From contig JAKAJL010000011.1 of the NCBI GenBank assembly GCA_021813805.1, positions 25,769 to 89,768 of the forward strand: 64,000 nucleotides of DNA, written 5' to 3'. Position 1 is the stretch's first letter. Every line of letters begins with the position of its first letter. This stretch comes from Pseudomonadota bacterium. Lineage in GTDB: Bacteria; Pseudomonadota; Alphaproteobacteria; Rhizobiales; Beijerinckiaceae. Of this stretch, positions 37,002 to 45,428 are shown one piece after another. The notes below the pieces were generated by a model. The model was not told where the DNA came from, searched no databases, and worked only from the letters and a program-made list of their open reading frames with translations. The position numbers and the translations under genes were made by a program.

Positions 37002-37571
37002 ATGCGAGTGAGCCGGGAGCAGGTCCTGGAGAACAAGCGAACAATTCTGGCGGCGGCGAGCAGGCTGTTCCGGCAACATGGCTTCGAGTCCGTCACGGTG
37101 ACCGACGTCATGAAGTCAGCGGGGCTCACGCATGGCGGGTTCTATGGCTATTTCAAATCCAAGGATGACCTGATTGCCCAGGCATTGGCGGAGGTCATGG
37201 GGCGCTCCGAGGCGCCGCCCGGCGATCTGGGGTCGCTTGCAGAACAATATCTGTCCGCCGAGCACCGAGACAATTGCGCGGCGGGCTGTCCGCTTGCCGC
37301 GCTCGCATCGGAGGCCGTCCGTCAACCCGGCGGCGCCCGCGCCGAAATGACAGCGGGGCTCAAGCGTCAGATCGAGCGCCTTAGCCGAGTCGCTCCTGGC
37401 CCGGATGCGGCGAGCAAGCGCCGCGCGGCGGTCGGCAGTTGGGCGGCGATGGTAGGCGCCTTGATCCTGGCGCGCATGAGCAACGACTCCGAACTGTCCG
37501 ACGACATCCTGAACGAGACAAGAGCCTGGCTTGCGGCGCAGGCCCAGATGGGCCCAGGGCGCGAGGCGTAA
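37002..37571 (+). CDS. TetR/AcrR-family transcriptional regulator
   Basis: A 189-residue repressor. The N-terminal HTH shows TILAAASRLFRQHGFESVTVTDVMKSAGLTHGGFYGYFKSKDDL (split over residues 14-57), the classic TetR arrangement. The C-terminal part binds an unknown ligand; a Cys pair (NCAAGC, about 92-97) is notable and might sense electrophiles, as NemR does. GGGAG lies about 6 bases before the ATG. It diverges from the oxidoreductase cassette and very likely controls it. Confidence 0.92.
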   Translation: MRVSREQVLENKRTILAAASRLFRQHGFESVTVTDVMKSAGLTHGGFYGYFKSKDDLIAQALAEVMGRSEAPPGDLGSLAEQYLSAEHRDNCAAGCPLAALASEAVRQPGGARAEMTAGLKRQIERLSRVAPGPDAASKRRAAVGSWAAMVGALILARMSNDSELSDDILNETRAWLAAQAQMGPGREA

Positions 37572-37892
37572 GCTCTGAAATGAAGTACCGCGGTGAACTC
37601 GCGAACGGCAGAATTACTCCGTGCGCTCACCTCTTTGCGAGCACCGCCAACTGCTGCTTTGGGTCAACACGGGACGGTCGCGGGCCTCGTCGGGAAGGTC
37701 GGCAACAAGCCGATCTCGGCTGTTATCGGGCGGCGCTGGCCGTGCTCAAATATCCGGTCCTGGGCGCTCGATGTCGTTATTGAGGCAAGACCCCGATTCA
37801 CACGGCATGAACAATACGTTCGATATTTCAAACGATTTCGGATAATATGCCAAACGCGATCACGCGACCGCGCAAAAGGCCGGACAGACGAG
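37572..37892. other. Upstream region of the XRE-cupin gene
   Basis: About 320 bases without a supported gene. It contains an imperfect palindrome CGTTCGATATTTCAAACG (37817-37834, 6 of 7 arm bases match) in an AT-rich stretch 60 bases before the XRE gene, a possible promoter/operator. Confidence 0.45.
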
Positions 37893-38510
37893 ATGGGCGT
37901 CGAGGGCAGGGACAAGCAGAAGGCGCTGGAAGCGGGGGCGATCGCGCTCTCGGGCCAGCTCGGCCGGACGGTCCAACGGCTCAGAAAAGCCTATAGTCTT
38001 TCTCTTTCGGAACTTTCCGAGCACTCGGGCGTCGCCAAGTCGATCATCAGCCAGATCGAGCGCAACGAGACCAATCCGACGCTCGCCACCATCTGGCGTC
38101 TGGCCCAGGCGCTCGACGTGCCGATCGAGCGGGTGCTGCAGGACCGCGACGATTCCGCCTTCATCGAAAAGGTTTCGCGCGGCGACACCCCGATCCTGGT
38201 GTCGGACGACGGCAAGTGCCGGCTGGCGGTCACCGGATGGATCAAGACCGTGGATTGGCTGCAATGCTATGATTTCTTCGCCGAATCCGGCGGTGCCCTG
38301 GAATCCGAGGCCCATCAGCGCGGCGCGGTCGAGAGCCTTTCGGTGATTCAGGGCGAATTGCAGGTCGAAGTCGGCGGCGAAATGGAGAACGTGCGCGCCG
38401 GCGAAACCCTGCGCTACCGCGCCGACCGGCGCCATGTCATCCGCAATCTCGGAAAGATGCCGGCGCGGGCGGAAATGATCTGCATTCTGAAGGCGGCGGC
38501 GATGGAATGA
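37893..38510 (+). CDS. XRE-family regulator with C-terminal cupin domain
   Basis: A 205-residue protein. The HTH domain (about 25-80) has LGRTVQRLRKAYSLSLSELS and AKSIISQIERNETNPTLATIWRLAQALDV. The cupin domain (about 120-205) includes GAVESLSVIQGELQVEVGGE and GETLRYRADRRHVIRN. This layout is typical of regulators of amino-acid, polyamine or quinone-related metabolism that sense a small molecule. The target genes are not evident, and the neighbour is the convergent acvB gene. The ribosome binding site is weak, so ATG 37893 is the first credible start rather than proven. Confidence 0.88.
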   Translation: MGVEGRDKQKALEAGAIALSGQLGRTVQRLRKAYSLSLSELSEHSGVAKSIISQIERNETNPTLATIWRLAQALDVPIERVLQDRDDSAFIEKVSRGDTPILVSDDGKCRLAVTGWIKTVDWLQCYDFFAESGGALESEAHQRGAVESLSVIQGELQVEVGGEMENVRAGETLRYRADRRHVIRNLGKMPARAEMICILKAAAME

Positions 38511-38525
38511 GGGCGTCGATGACGC

Positions 38526-39899
38526 CTAGAGCCTCGCCCCCGATGGCGACTCCCCTTTGAGCCGGGCGAGAATTTTTTCCGCCAGCGCATTGTAATCGCC
38601 ATCGAAATGATGGCTGCCGCGGGTCTTGACGATTTCCGCTTCGGGATTTTTCAGGGTCGCGCAGGACGCGGCTTTGTCATCCTCGCCATAAAAGCACTGG
38701 ATGAGTTTGCCGGGAATGGCCGCGAGTTGCGGCCCAGTGGGAAGCGCGTCCTTGCTTGGCTCGGCGCCCAGCCAGCCGACGACGCGAATGCGCCAGTCGG
38801 CCGCCCTTTCGGGACCGAGCAGCGAAACCAGCCTGACCTTGTCGCGCAAGGCCTGGGGCAGGCCGTTATAGACGAAGGGCGCCACGTCCGCGCCGAAGGA
38901 ATAGCCGATCAGGGCGACATCCTCCGCGCCCCATTTGCGGGAATAAGCCTCGATGATCGCCGCCACATCCTCGGTCGTGCGCATGGGGCTCTTGCGCGCC
39001 CAGAAATAGCGCAGGCTGTCCAGGCCGACGACATTCACGCCTTTCTGGCGCAGCCGTTCGGCGATGGTCTTGTCGAGATCGCGCCAGCCGCCGTCGCCGG
39101 AGAGGACGATCGCCAGAGTGCGGGACGGCTTTTCCGACGGCAGTTCGACGATCGGCAGATTGTCCAGCGTCTTGCCGGACGGTTTTGTCGCGCGCGAGAT
39201 CAGGCCAAGCAGTTCGGCGTCGGTGTCGCCAGAGGCCAAAGCCACTTGCGTCGCGGTGAGGCCGGCGCCAGTCCATTCTTGGAAATGCGCCTTGTTTTCC
39301 GGCGCGTAGCCGGGCGTTTCGGCAAGCATCCACAGGCCATTGAGGACGGGCGGCGCCGCATAGACGAAACCTTTGCCATTCGGCGTCGGCTGGACCTTGG
39401 CGCAGACCGGCGCGGCGGTGTCGAGTTCGGCGGCCGGATCGATGGTCACGGCGCTCGCGATCGTGTTGGGCATGGCCTGCGACAGAGCGAGCAGGGCGGC
39501 GGTCCCGCCGGGGCCGGCGCCCGCGAGCAGCGGCAGGCGATAATCCTCGCCGACGCGTTCGCGCTGGATCAGCTTGCTCAGGGTTTCCGCGTCGCCAAGC
39601 AGGTCCAGGCATTTCGGCGCGCCGCGCGCGATACGGTCGAGATAGTTCTTGGTGTCGACGCCGATCGCGATCGCCCCGCGTCCGGCGAGCTTGCGCAGCA
39701 TGGCGCGGCCCTGGCCGTCCCAATCTTTCGGCGTGAAATAGATTTGCACATAGGCTTTCGCCTCGCCGTGGGGCTCAGCGACGAGGACGCGGCCATAGGG
39801 GCCGCCGTCGCGCTCGACGACGGCGACGCGTTTAGGGAAGAACAGGGCTCCGACAAGGACGAGGAGGGCGAGGCTGGCGAGGATCAGGCGCAATCTCAT
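38526..39899 (-). CDS. acvB: AcvB/VirJ-family protein (lysyl-PG hydrolase type)
   Basis: A 457-residue exported protein with an N-terminal signal/anchor (MRLRLILASLALLVLVGAL). It has two VirJ-like alpha/beta-hydrolase domains: the first is degenerate (LLAGAGPGG), the second has the nucleophile in GYSFGAD and a C-terminal SHHFDGDY. In Agrobacterium and Rhizobium, AcvB is periplasmic, is co-transcribed with lpiA and hydrolyses lysyl-phosphatidylglycerol. Its ATG overlaps the mprF stop (ATGA), the same arrangement as lpiA-acvB. It should tune membrane charge under acid or antimicrobial stress. Confidence 0.9.
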   Translation of the reverse strand: MRLRLILASLALLVLVGALFFPKRVAVVERDGGPYGRVLVAEPHGEAKAYVQIYFTPKDWDGQGRAMLRKLAGRGAIAIGVDTKNYLDRIARGAPKCLDLLGDAETLSKLIQRERVGEDYRLPLLAGAGPGGTAALLALSQAMPNTIASAVTIDPAAELDTAAPVCAKVQPTPNGKGFVYAAPPVLNGLWMLAETPGYAPENKAHFQEWTGAGLTATQVALASGDTDAELLGLISRATKPSGKTLDNLPIVELPSEKPSRTLAIVLSGDGGWRDLDKTIAERLRQKGVNVVGLDSLRYFWARKSPMRTTEDVAAIIEAYSRKWGAEDVALIGYSFGADVAPFVYNGLPQALRDKVRLVSLLGPERAADWRIRVVGWLGAEPSKDALPTGPQLAAIPGKLIQCFYGEDDKAASCATLKNPEAEIVKTRGSHHFDGDYNALAEKILARLKGESPSGARL

Positions 39900-42436
39900 G
39901 CCCGGCTGTCCCGGGTGCGCTGGTTCGACGAGATCAGGCCCAGAATATCGGCGATGGCCGCATAGGGTCCGAGCGCGCCGCTGACCGCGAGGTAGCGAGG
40001 GGCCCATTCCGGGCCGAACTTGTCCTTGAACAGGCGCAGGCCCTCGAAATTGTAAAACTGCTTGCCATGGCGCCAGGCCAGCGAGCCGATCCTGTGCCAG
40101 AACGATGAAAGGGGGCCGGCCTCGACGCCGCTGAGGGGCGCGACGCCCATGCTGAAAGTGTGAAATCCCCGTTGCCTGAAGGCCTGCAACAGGTTGATGA
40201 ACATGAATTCCATCGTATAGGGCGACTTCTCGCCGACATGGCGCATCAGGCCCGCCGTCGCAGTCGCCCCATCGGCCGAAGCCATCACCGTCACGAAGGC
40301 GACCGGGATCCCCGCCTGGGACACCAGCCCGATCCATTGCCGCCGGACGTAATCCTGGTCATAGGCGGCGACGGAAAAGCCTTTTTCGGCGACCTTCTTT
40401 TCGGCCATCCATTGCGCCGAAATCCTTTCGACATTCGCCAGCGCGGCGGCGTTGCCGTCAGGCCGGAAGAGTTCGAAGGACAGGCCGTCGCGAGCGCCGC
40501 GCTTGGCCGAATAGCGCAGACTCTTGAAGCGGCTGGCGGAGAGATCGAAGCCGTCGAGATCGACCATCGCCTCTTCACCGAGCTTGACCACGGACAGGCC
40601 GGCGTCGAGATAGGCGCGCAGGCTTTCGGGGGGCACCTGATAGAAGGCGGCGCGGCCGCCGTGCCTGCTCGCCAGGGCGATGAAGGCGTCAATCAGCTCC
40701 TTCCGTTCGCTTTCCGGACCGACCGGGTCGAACAAGGCGATCCAGCTGCGCCCCTTCTTGCCATACATCAGGAACGATCGGCCGGAGCGCGAGAACAGCA
40801 GGCCCTTGTCGCCCATCAGGGCGAGATAGGCTGCGCTCTGGCTTTGATCGGTGAGAATGCGCTCGGCGCGCGCCAGCGCTTCGGCGTCCGGCGCGACGAA
40901 ACGGCCTTGCGGCGGACGAAGCAGCGCCCACAGTCCCCATCCTAAAGCCAGAACGCTCGCCCCGCTCAAGGCGCGTAGGGCGCGCGGCGCCTGAGCGAAG
41001 AAGCCGAAATCGAGCCAGGCGTCCTGGCCGCTGCTCAGGGCTTCCCGGAAGGCGAAGAAATAGATGCCGAAGGCGCCCATCAGGACGACGCCGATCGCCG
41101 CCAGCCATTTCGGGCTAAACGGGCCGTCGAACATGAGCGCCCCCGCCCGGAACCGGCCCTTCGCGCCCAGCAGCAGCAGGGCGAAAATGAAGAGCGCGCC
41201 TGCCTCGCTATAAGCGAGGCCCTTGGCGAAAGACATCGCGATTTCGATCGTCGCGAGCACGAGGGCGAGCCACCACGCCGCCTTTCGGCGTTGCAGCAGC
41301 CCCGGGGCCAGAAACAGCATCGAGACACCGACCAGGCCGCCGGAAAAATTCGCGGCCTCGACCAGCCACAGCGGCGCGAGTCGCTCCAACTGGAGCAACC
41401 GCCCTTCGAAGGCGGGCGTCGCCCCAGAAATCAGCAGCATGACGCCGATGGCGAAGGCGAAGGCGCCGAGCAGCAGGGGCGCAAGGCGCTGAATCGCCTG
41501 AACCACGGGATCCTGCTCGATCCGCCGCCTGAAAAAAGGCAGGCCAAGTTCGAATCCGGCGAGCAGAACCACCGCAAGGAACAGCGGGATGATGAAATAG
41601 ATGAAGCGATAGGCCACAAGGGCCGCCGCCATCTCGGCGGTCGGGGCGTGCCGGCCCAGAACCCAGATCACGATGGCGTCGAACACGCCGAGGCCGCCAG
41701 GAATCATGCTGAAGGCGCCGATGGCGGAGGCGGCCGAGAATACGGCGACGAAGCCGAAAAATTCCACCGATGTCGTGGGCAGCAGAACCCAGAGCGCGAG
41801 CGCCGCCCCGGTGAGTCGGATAGCGGCGAGAAGCACCTGCGCGCTCGTCACCGAAAGTCTGGGCGAGACGATCTCGAATTCCAGGACGCGCAAGGTTCGA
41901 TTGGAGCCGGCCAGGATCAGGGCGAGGATCAGGGAAAGAATGGCGAGCGAAATGGCCCGCACCCAATCGGGCGGAAGATTGGCCAGTTCGCCGACGCTCG
42001 GCGCCTCGACCAATCCGGCGACGGCGGCGACGCCGACCAGTCCAAGGGCGAAACCGCCGCTGATGAACAGCAGCAGCCGCGCGATCTTTTCGGCGGGAAC
42101 GCCGAAGCCGCGGTAGATTCGATAACGTATGGTCGCCTTGGTCAGCGGCCCAAAGCCGACGGACTGGCCGACGGCGTTGGCGCAAAAGCCGGACAGAACG
42201 CTTGCGGACAAAGGCACGCGCTCGCGGATATAGCCGATGGCGAAGGCGTCGCGGGCGACCAGCGCGAGGAAGCTCATAAGCGTTCCCGCGCCCGCCAGAA
42301 CGAGAATCGACGGGCGCGTGTGGAACAAGATCCGCACCATGGCGTGGTAATCGACCGACGCGAGGTCATGGCCGAGGATCAGCAGCAGAACGCTTCCGGC
42401 GGCGAGAATGCCGATCGGCTGGTATAACCTGGTCAA
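39896..42436 (-). CDS. mprF: Bifunctional lysyl-phosphatidylglycerol synthase/flippase (MprF/LpiA)
   Basis: An 846-residue membrane enzyme. About 12-14 membrane helices (1-510) form the flippase and N-terminal part; the C-terminal cytosolic domain (about 530-846, DUF2156) transfers lysine from lysyl-tRNA to phosphatidylglycerol (KGRSWIALFDPVG, FMFINLLQAFR, SSFWHRIGSL). A TTG start at 42436 is required, since an in-frame stop lies two codons upstream. The rhizobial homologue lpiA is acid-induced. It is coupled to acvB by a four-base overlap. Confidence 0.94.
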   Translation of the reverse strand: MTRLYQPIGILAAGSVLLLILGHDLASVDYHAMVRILFHTRPSILVLAGAGTLMSFLALVARDAFAIGYIRERVPLSASVLSGFCANAVGQSVGFGPLTKATIRYRIYRGFGVPAEKIARLLLFISGGFALGLVGVAAVAGLVEAPSVGELANLPPDWVRAISLAILSLILALILAGSNRTLRVLEFEIVSPRLSVTSAQVLLAAIRLTGAALALWVLLPTTSVEFFGFVAVFSAASAIGAFSMIPGGLGVFDAIVIWVLGRHAPTAEMAAALVAYRFIYFIIPLFLAVVLLAGFELGLPFFRRRIEQDPVVQAIQRLAPLLLGAFAFAIGVMLLISGATPAFEGRLLQLERLAPLWLVEAANFSGGLVGVSMLFLAPGLLQRRKAAWWLALVLATIEIAMSFAKGLAYSEAGALFIFALLLLGAKGRFRAGALMFDGPFSPKWLAAIGVVLMGAFGIYFFAFREALSSGQDAWLDFGFFAQAPRALRALSGASVLALGWGLWALLRPPQGRFVAPDAEALARAERILTDQSQSAAYLALMGDKGLLFSRSGRSFLMYGKKGRSWIALFDPVGPESERKELIDAFIALASRHGGRAAFYQVPPESLRAYLDAGLSVVKLGEEAMVDLDGFDLSASRFKSLRYSAKRGARDGLSFELFRPDGNAAALANVERISAQWMAEKKVAEKGFSVAAYDQDYVRRQWIGLVSQAGIPVAFVTVMASADGATATAGLMRHVGEKSPYTMEFMFINLLQAFRQRGFHTFSMGVAPLSGVEAGPLSSFWHRIGSLAWRHGKQFYNFEGLRLFKDKFGPEWAPRYLAVSGALGPYAAIADILGLISSNQRTRDSRA

Positions 42437-42787
42437 AATTCATCTCTCGGTCTTAGGGGCCGGCGCCTCGCCCTGATTTTTGGTCGTTGGGCCGGGCGAA
42501 CTCGCGTCGGGGTTGGGGCGCCGATGCTTTTAAGGCCGAACTATGACCCAAATTTGCTCGAATTTGCGGCGCCCACGCCGAATTTTTCGGCCGGCGGAGA
42601 GTGCGAGAGTCATCACGCCGCGTCACGGAGGAGCGGAAATGACCTGGGCCGGGTGGCCGCAATCGGCGAAGCCGGGCGATCACGACCCGTTGTCGCCGGA
42701 GCGGAAATTGTCAAGGATGGGCAGGCGTGGCCCCGTCTCCGACGATGGTCCCGCCCGTCCTAACTCTCAGAAAATGGAAACCAATTC
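42437..42787. other. Divergent region between mprF and dgkA
   Basis: About 350 bases. A good GGAGGAG site at 42630-42636 precedes an ATG at 42639, but the frame behind it is Arg/Ser/Pro-rich and runs out of frame into dgkA, so I do not call it. The region probably carries divergent promoters for the lipid genes on both sides. Confidence 0.4.
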
Positions 42788-43201
42788 ATGCGACCGTCCG
42801 GCCAGTTCGATCGAGAGGCGCTTCGCGCGCAGGAAATGGCGTCCGATTTGGGCAAGCCGCACATCATTCGGGCCTTCGCCGCTTCCGTCGCGGGCCTGGC
42901 CAACGCCATCAGGACCGAAGCCGCCTTCCGCACGGAGGTCGCGGTCCTCGCCGTCGCCATTCCCGTTTCCTTCGTTCTGACATCGGATTTCTTTCGCCGC
43001 GGCGAGCTGATCGCCTCCCTGCTCGCTGTGCTGGCGATCGAACTGCTCAACACCAGCGTCGAAAAATTATGCGACCACACGACGCCGCGGATCGATCCCG
43101 CCATCAAGATCGTCAAGGACCTCGGCTCGGCGGCGGTGTTCTGCGCCTTGCTGATGGCCGGCGCCGTCTGGCTTGGCGCGGCTCTGGCCCGCTTCGCATG
43201 A
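42788..43201 (+). CDS. dgkA: Diacylglycerol kinase
   Basis: A 137-residue small integral-membrane kinase that phosphorylates diacylglycerol to phosphatidic acid, recycling lipid head-group by-products. The DgkA signature is clear: ELLNTSVEKLCDH and IKIVKDLGSAAVFCALL. An N-terminal amphipathic stretch includes RAFAASVAGLANAIRTEAAFR. ATG 42836 is a possible later start. The next gene follows after 16 bases and may be co-transcribed. Confidence 0.93.
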   Translation: MRPSGQFDREALRAQEMASDLGKPHIIRAFAASVAGLANAIRTEAAFRTEVAVLAVAIPVSFVLTSDFFRRGELIASLLAVLAIELLNTSVEKLCDHTTPRIDPAIKIVKDLGSAAVFCALLMAGAVWLGAALARFA

Positions 43202-43217
43202 GGCAGGGCCGGGCAAA

Positions 43218-43727
43218 ATGAAAGAAGTCGCCGCCGTCATCAAACAGGGCTATAGGGTCGCCTCGGGCCGCGCCCTCGACGGCCACGACCAGCGATTCAA
43301 CGAGGATGGCGGGACGATCCGGCTGCAAATTCCGAAATTCAGGGCGCTCGGCCTCGACATGGAGGCCTATTTCGGCGGCAGGGTGGACGAGGCTTTTGTC
43401 GCCGGAACGCTGGGCTGCGACATCAGCCCGCGAAGAATGACGATCCTGCGGCCGGAATATCATTTGAAGTCAGTGCGCTGGACCGACAAATTCGATAGCG
43501 GGCGTCCCGGCTTCACCGAGGATTTCTATCTCAGCGAAGCCGCGATCCGGTTCGACGGCAAAAGTTTCAGGGCGCTGATCTACATTCCCTCGCCGGACAC
43601 CAAGCCCGCGCATTTCCATCCGCCGACCACCATCGAAGTCATCGCCCAAAAAATCGACGGCGTAAAATACGGCGACCGCGTGACGCTGCTCTACGCGCCG
43701 GAAGCGATCCGGATCGACGATCCCTGA
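43218..43727 (+). CDS. Hypothetical protein, possibly a riboflavin-kinase-like beta-barrel
   Basis: A 169-residue soluble protein with no signal peptide. It begins MKEVAAVIKQGYRVASG, and later segments are VAGTLGCDISPRRM and PPTTIEVIAQKIDGVKYGDRVTLLY. The order (GT-hydrophobic strand, then HP-x-x-IEVIA and GDRVTL) recalls archaeal CTP-dependent riboflavin kinases (DUF120 cradle-loop barrel), but conservation is too low for a functional call. It lies 16 bases after dgkA, and a GC-rich terminator-like hairpin follows. Confidence 0.7.
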   Translation: MKEVAAVIKQGYRVASGRALDGHDQRFNEDGGTIRLQIPKFRALGLDMEAYFGGRVDEAFVAGTLGCDISPRRMTILRPEYHLKSVRWTDKFDSGRPGFTEDFYLSEAAIRFDGKSFRALIYIPSPDTKPAHFHPPTTIEVIAQKIDGVKYGDRVTLLYAPEAIRIDDP

Positions 43728-43738
43728 AGGAAAAGGCG

Positions 43739-43760
43739 GCCGGGCGCGAGGCCCGGCTTT
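43739..43760 (+). terminator. Terminator-like hairpin after the dgkA operon
   Basis: Stem GCCGGGC / GCCCGGC (7 bp) with loop GCGAG, followed by TTT. It lies 11 bases beyond the stop of the hypothetical gene. The short T-run makes it a moderate candidate. Confidence 0.5.
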
Positions 43761-43766
43761 CCGCGG

Positions 43767-43842
43767 GAGCATATTCGCGAAAGGTCGATTGACCTTTCTG
43801 GCAATAATATGCGTAAAAACAATGGCATAATAGGGCGCGTTG
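43767..43842 (+). repeat. Intergenic palindromic repeat, copy 5
   Basis: GAGCATATTCGCGAAAGGTC, GATTGACCTTTC, then AATAATATGCGTAAAAACAA and AGGGCGCG, matching the block order of copies 1 and 4. Confidence 0.7.
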
Positions 43843-43850
43843 GACTCCTT

Positions 43851-43912
43851 GATTTCCCGGCGCGCTGTATCGCGCGGTTCGGATTTCCCGGCGCGCTCTA
43901 TCGCGCGGTTCG
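43851..43912. repeat. 31-bp tandem duplication reaching into the TDT gene end
   Basis: Two adjacent 31-base units (43851-43881 and 43882-43912) differ at one base, G versus C before TAT. The second unit contains the stop and last codons of the transporter gene. Confidence 0.8.
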
Positions 43913-45121
43913 CGCGAAAAACTCATCCCTCTCCTTGACCACTTCGGCTTCGACCTCCGGTTCGAGCATTTCCTCGCACAGGCAGGGAGCGTGAAACAGC
44001 TCGCCGGTCCACATGCCGCGCATGGTGTGGCTGGCGACCGTCAGCCAGATCCCCAGCAGAAGCAGGGCCTCGGTCGTCCCGACGACCGCGAAGAAGGAAA
44101 ATCCGGTCAGCCGGTAAAGAATGAGCGTCGCCGCCGTATAGACGCCGAGCGGGAAGGTGAAGCCCCACCAACCCAGGCTGAACGTCAGGCCCTGAAGCAG
44201 GTAACGCACGGTCAGCACGAGCGCCATCACCAGCCACCAGAAGCCCACGCCCCACAGGATCAGCCCGCCGATGACGCCTAAGTCGCGGGCGACCAAAGCG
44301 GTCGCGGCCAGCGGGGCGCCGGCGAAGGCCGCCGGCGCCGCCTGGCCCAGGGTGAGCAGGCCGAGGCTGCCGGTGCCGATCGGCCCGAGCAGCAGCCACA
44401 TCGAGGCGGCCATCCCCTTCTGCGGCAGCTTGTGCAGCGCCAGCCGCAGGAACACGATGGTGATGATGCTGAAGGCGAGCGGCACCGAAATGGCCCATAG
44501 AACGTAACCCGTCGCGATGATGAGCTGCGCCGCGCCGCCGCCGAGATGGGGGGCCAGCAATCCGCCCGCGGCCGCGGTGACCTCGGGCCCGACGATCGGC
44601 AGCAGCCAGACCGGCGTGATCTGTTCGGCGGCGTGAATCTGGTGGGTGAACATATAGAACGGCACCAGCCAGGCCACGCCGACCGCCAGAGCGGCGTCGA
44701 ACCACCACAGGACATGGGACAGGAGAACCGCCCGCTCCGGGCCGAACAGGTCCGGGCCGAAAGTCAGATTGGCGTTGACGATCGGGATCAGGCCCATCGG
44801 AATCGCGCCGAGAAACATCGACTGCACCGGATGACGCAGAAGCGGCTCGATCGTTTCCGGGAACATGACGAGGCGGGCGATCAGCAAGCCGGCGAACAGC
44901 AGGTAGAAGCCGGTGTCGGACATCCACAGAAGCTCGGCGACTTGGCGCTGGTAGGGCAGCTGCACGGGCGACATCAGCATGATGATATAGAGGATGCCGG
45001 TGCCCATTGTGGTGGCGAACCAGTTGGGCGTGAACTGACGCGCCAGTTCGATGGGCGATTTAATTCCCGACAATGGCTTGAGCCAGCCGCTCCCGCCCGC
45101 CTGTTCCGTCTTGACCGTCAT
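43898..45121 (-). CDS. TDT-family transporter (TehA/SLAC1/Mae1-like anion channel)
   Basis: A 407-residue membrane protein with ten helices. FTPNWFATTMGTGILYIIML at the N-terminus and TFSLGWWGFTFPLGVYTAATL near the end are hallmarks of the tellurite-resistance/dicarboxylate (TDT) family, which moves tellurite, malate, nitrate or sulfite. Its C-terminal tail after the last helix is acidic and contains CLCEE. The end of the gene falls in a 31-bp tandem duplication, so the last residues may vary. In an organism with dsr genes sulfite export is possible, but the substrate cannot be read from the sequence. Confidence 0.9.
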   Translation of the reverse strand: MTVKTEQAGGSGWLKPLSGIKSPIELARQFTPNWFATTMGTGILYIIMLMSPVQLPYQRQVAELLWMSDTGFYLLFAGLLIARLVMFPETIEPLLRHPVQSMFLGAIPMGLIPIVNANLTFGPDLFGPERAVLLSHVLWWFDAALAVGVAWLVPFYMFTHQIHAAEQITPVWLLPIVGPEVTAAAGGLLAPHLGGGAAQLIIATGYVLWAISVPLAFSIITIVFLRLALHKLPQKGMAASMWLLLGPIGTGSLGLLTLGQAAPAAFAGAPLAATALVARDLGVIGGLILWGVGFWWLVMALVLTVRYLLQGLTFSLGWWGFTFPLGVYTAATLILYRLTGFSFFAVVGTTEALLLLGIWLTVASHTMRGMWTGELFHAPCLCEEMLEPEVEAEVVKERDEFFARTAR

Positions 45122-45428
45122 TCCCTCGCTCTCCCCCTCCGGCGTGGCGGTTCGACCGTGTGGCCAACCGCGGAACCGGATATATTCTTGAACCGAATTC
45201 GCCTGATCGAGCGGCCCATCCGCTTCTCATGGCGGCTCATTAACCCCTTTCCGGCCTCCTTGGAAGGGGAGGCGGCGGCGCCCGGCGGAACGCAAGACTT
45301 GCGAGCCGGGCGGCGCGCTGCGCAGGGTTTCCGAAAAGTGGCCGCCGGCCTTCGGACAGAAATCCTGCTGAATCAAAGCAACCCGAGCCGCATTCCGTTT
45401 GCGCGCCAGCGCAACGCTGCTCAGGCGC
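45122..45428. other. Intergenic region, nothing assigned
   Basis: About 307 bases between the TDT transporter and PAP2 genes. No supported gene or repeat was found; it presumably holds the promoter of the transporter gene. Confidence 0.35.

Noticed and set aside
42639..42980. Possible small gene behind a GGAGGAG site before dgkA
   Set aside because: Its translation is Arg/Ser/Pro-rich and it runs out of frame through dgkA, whose identity is clear.
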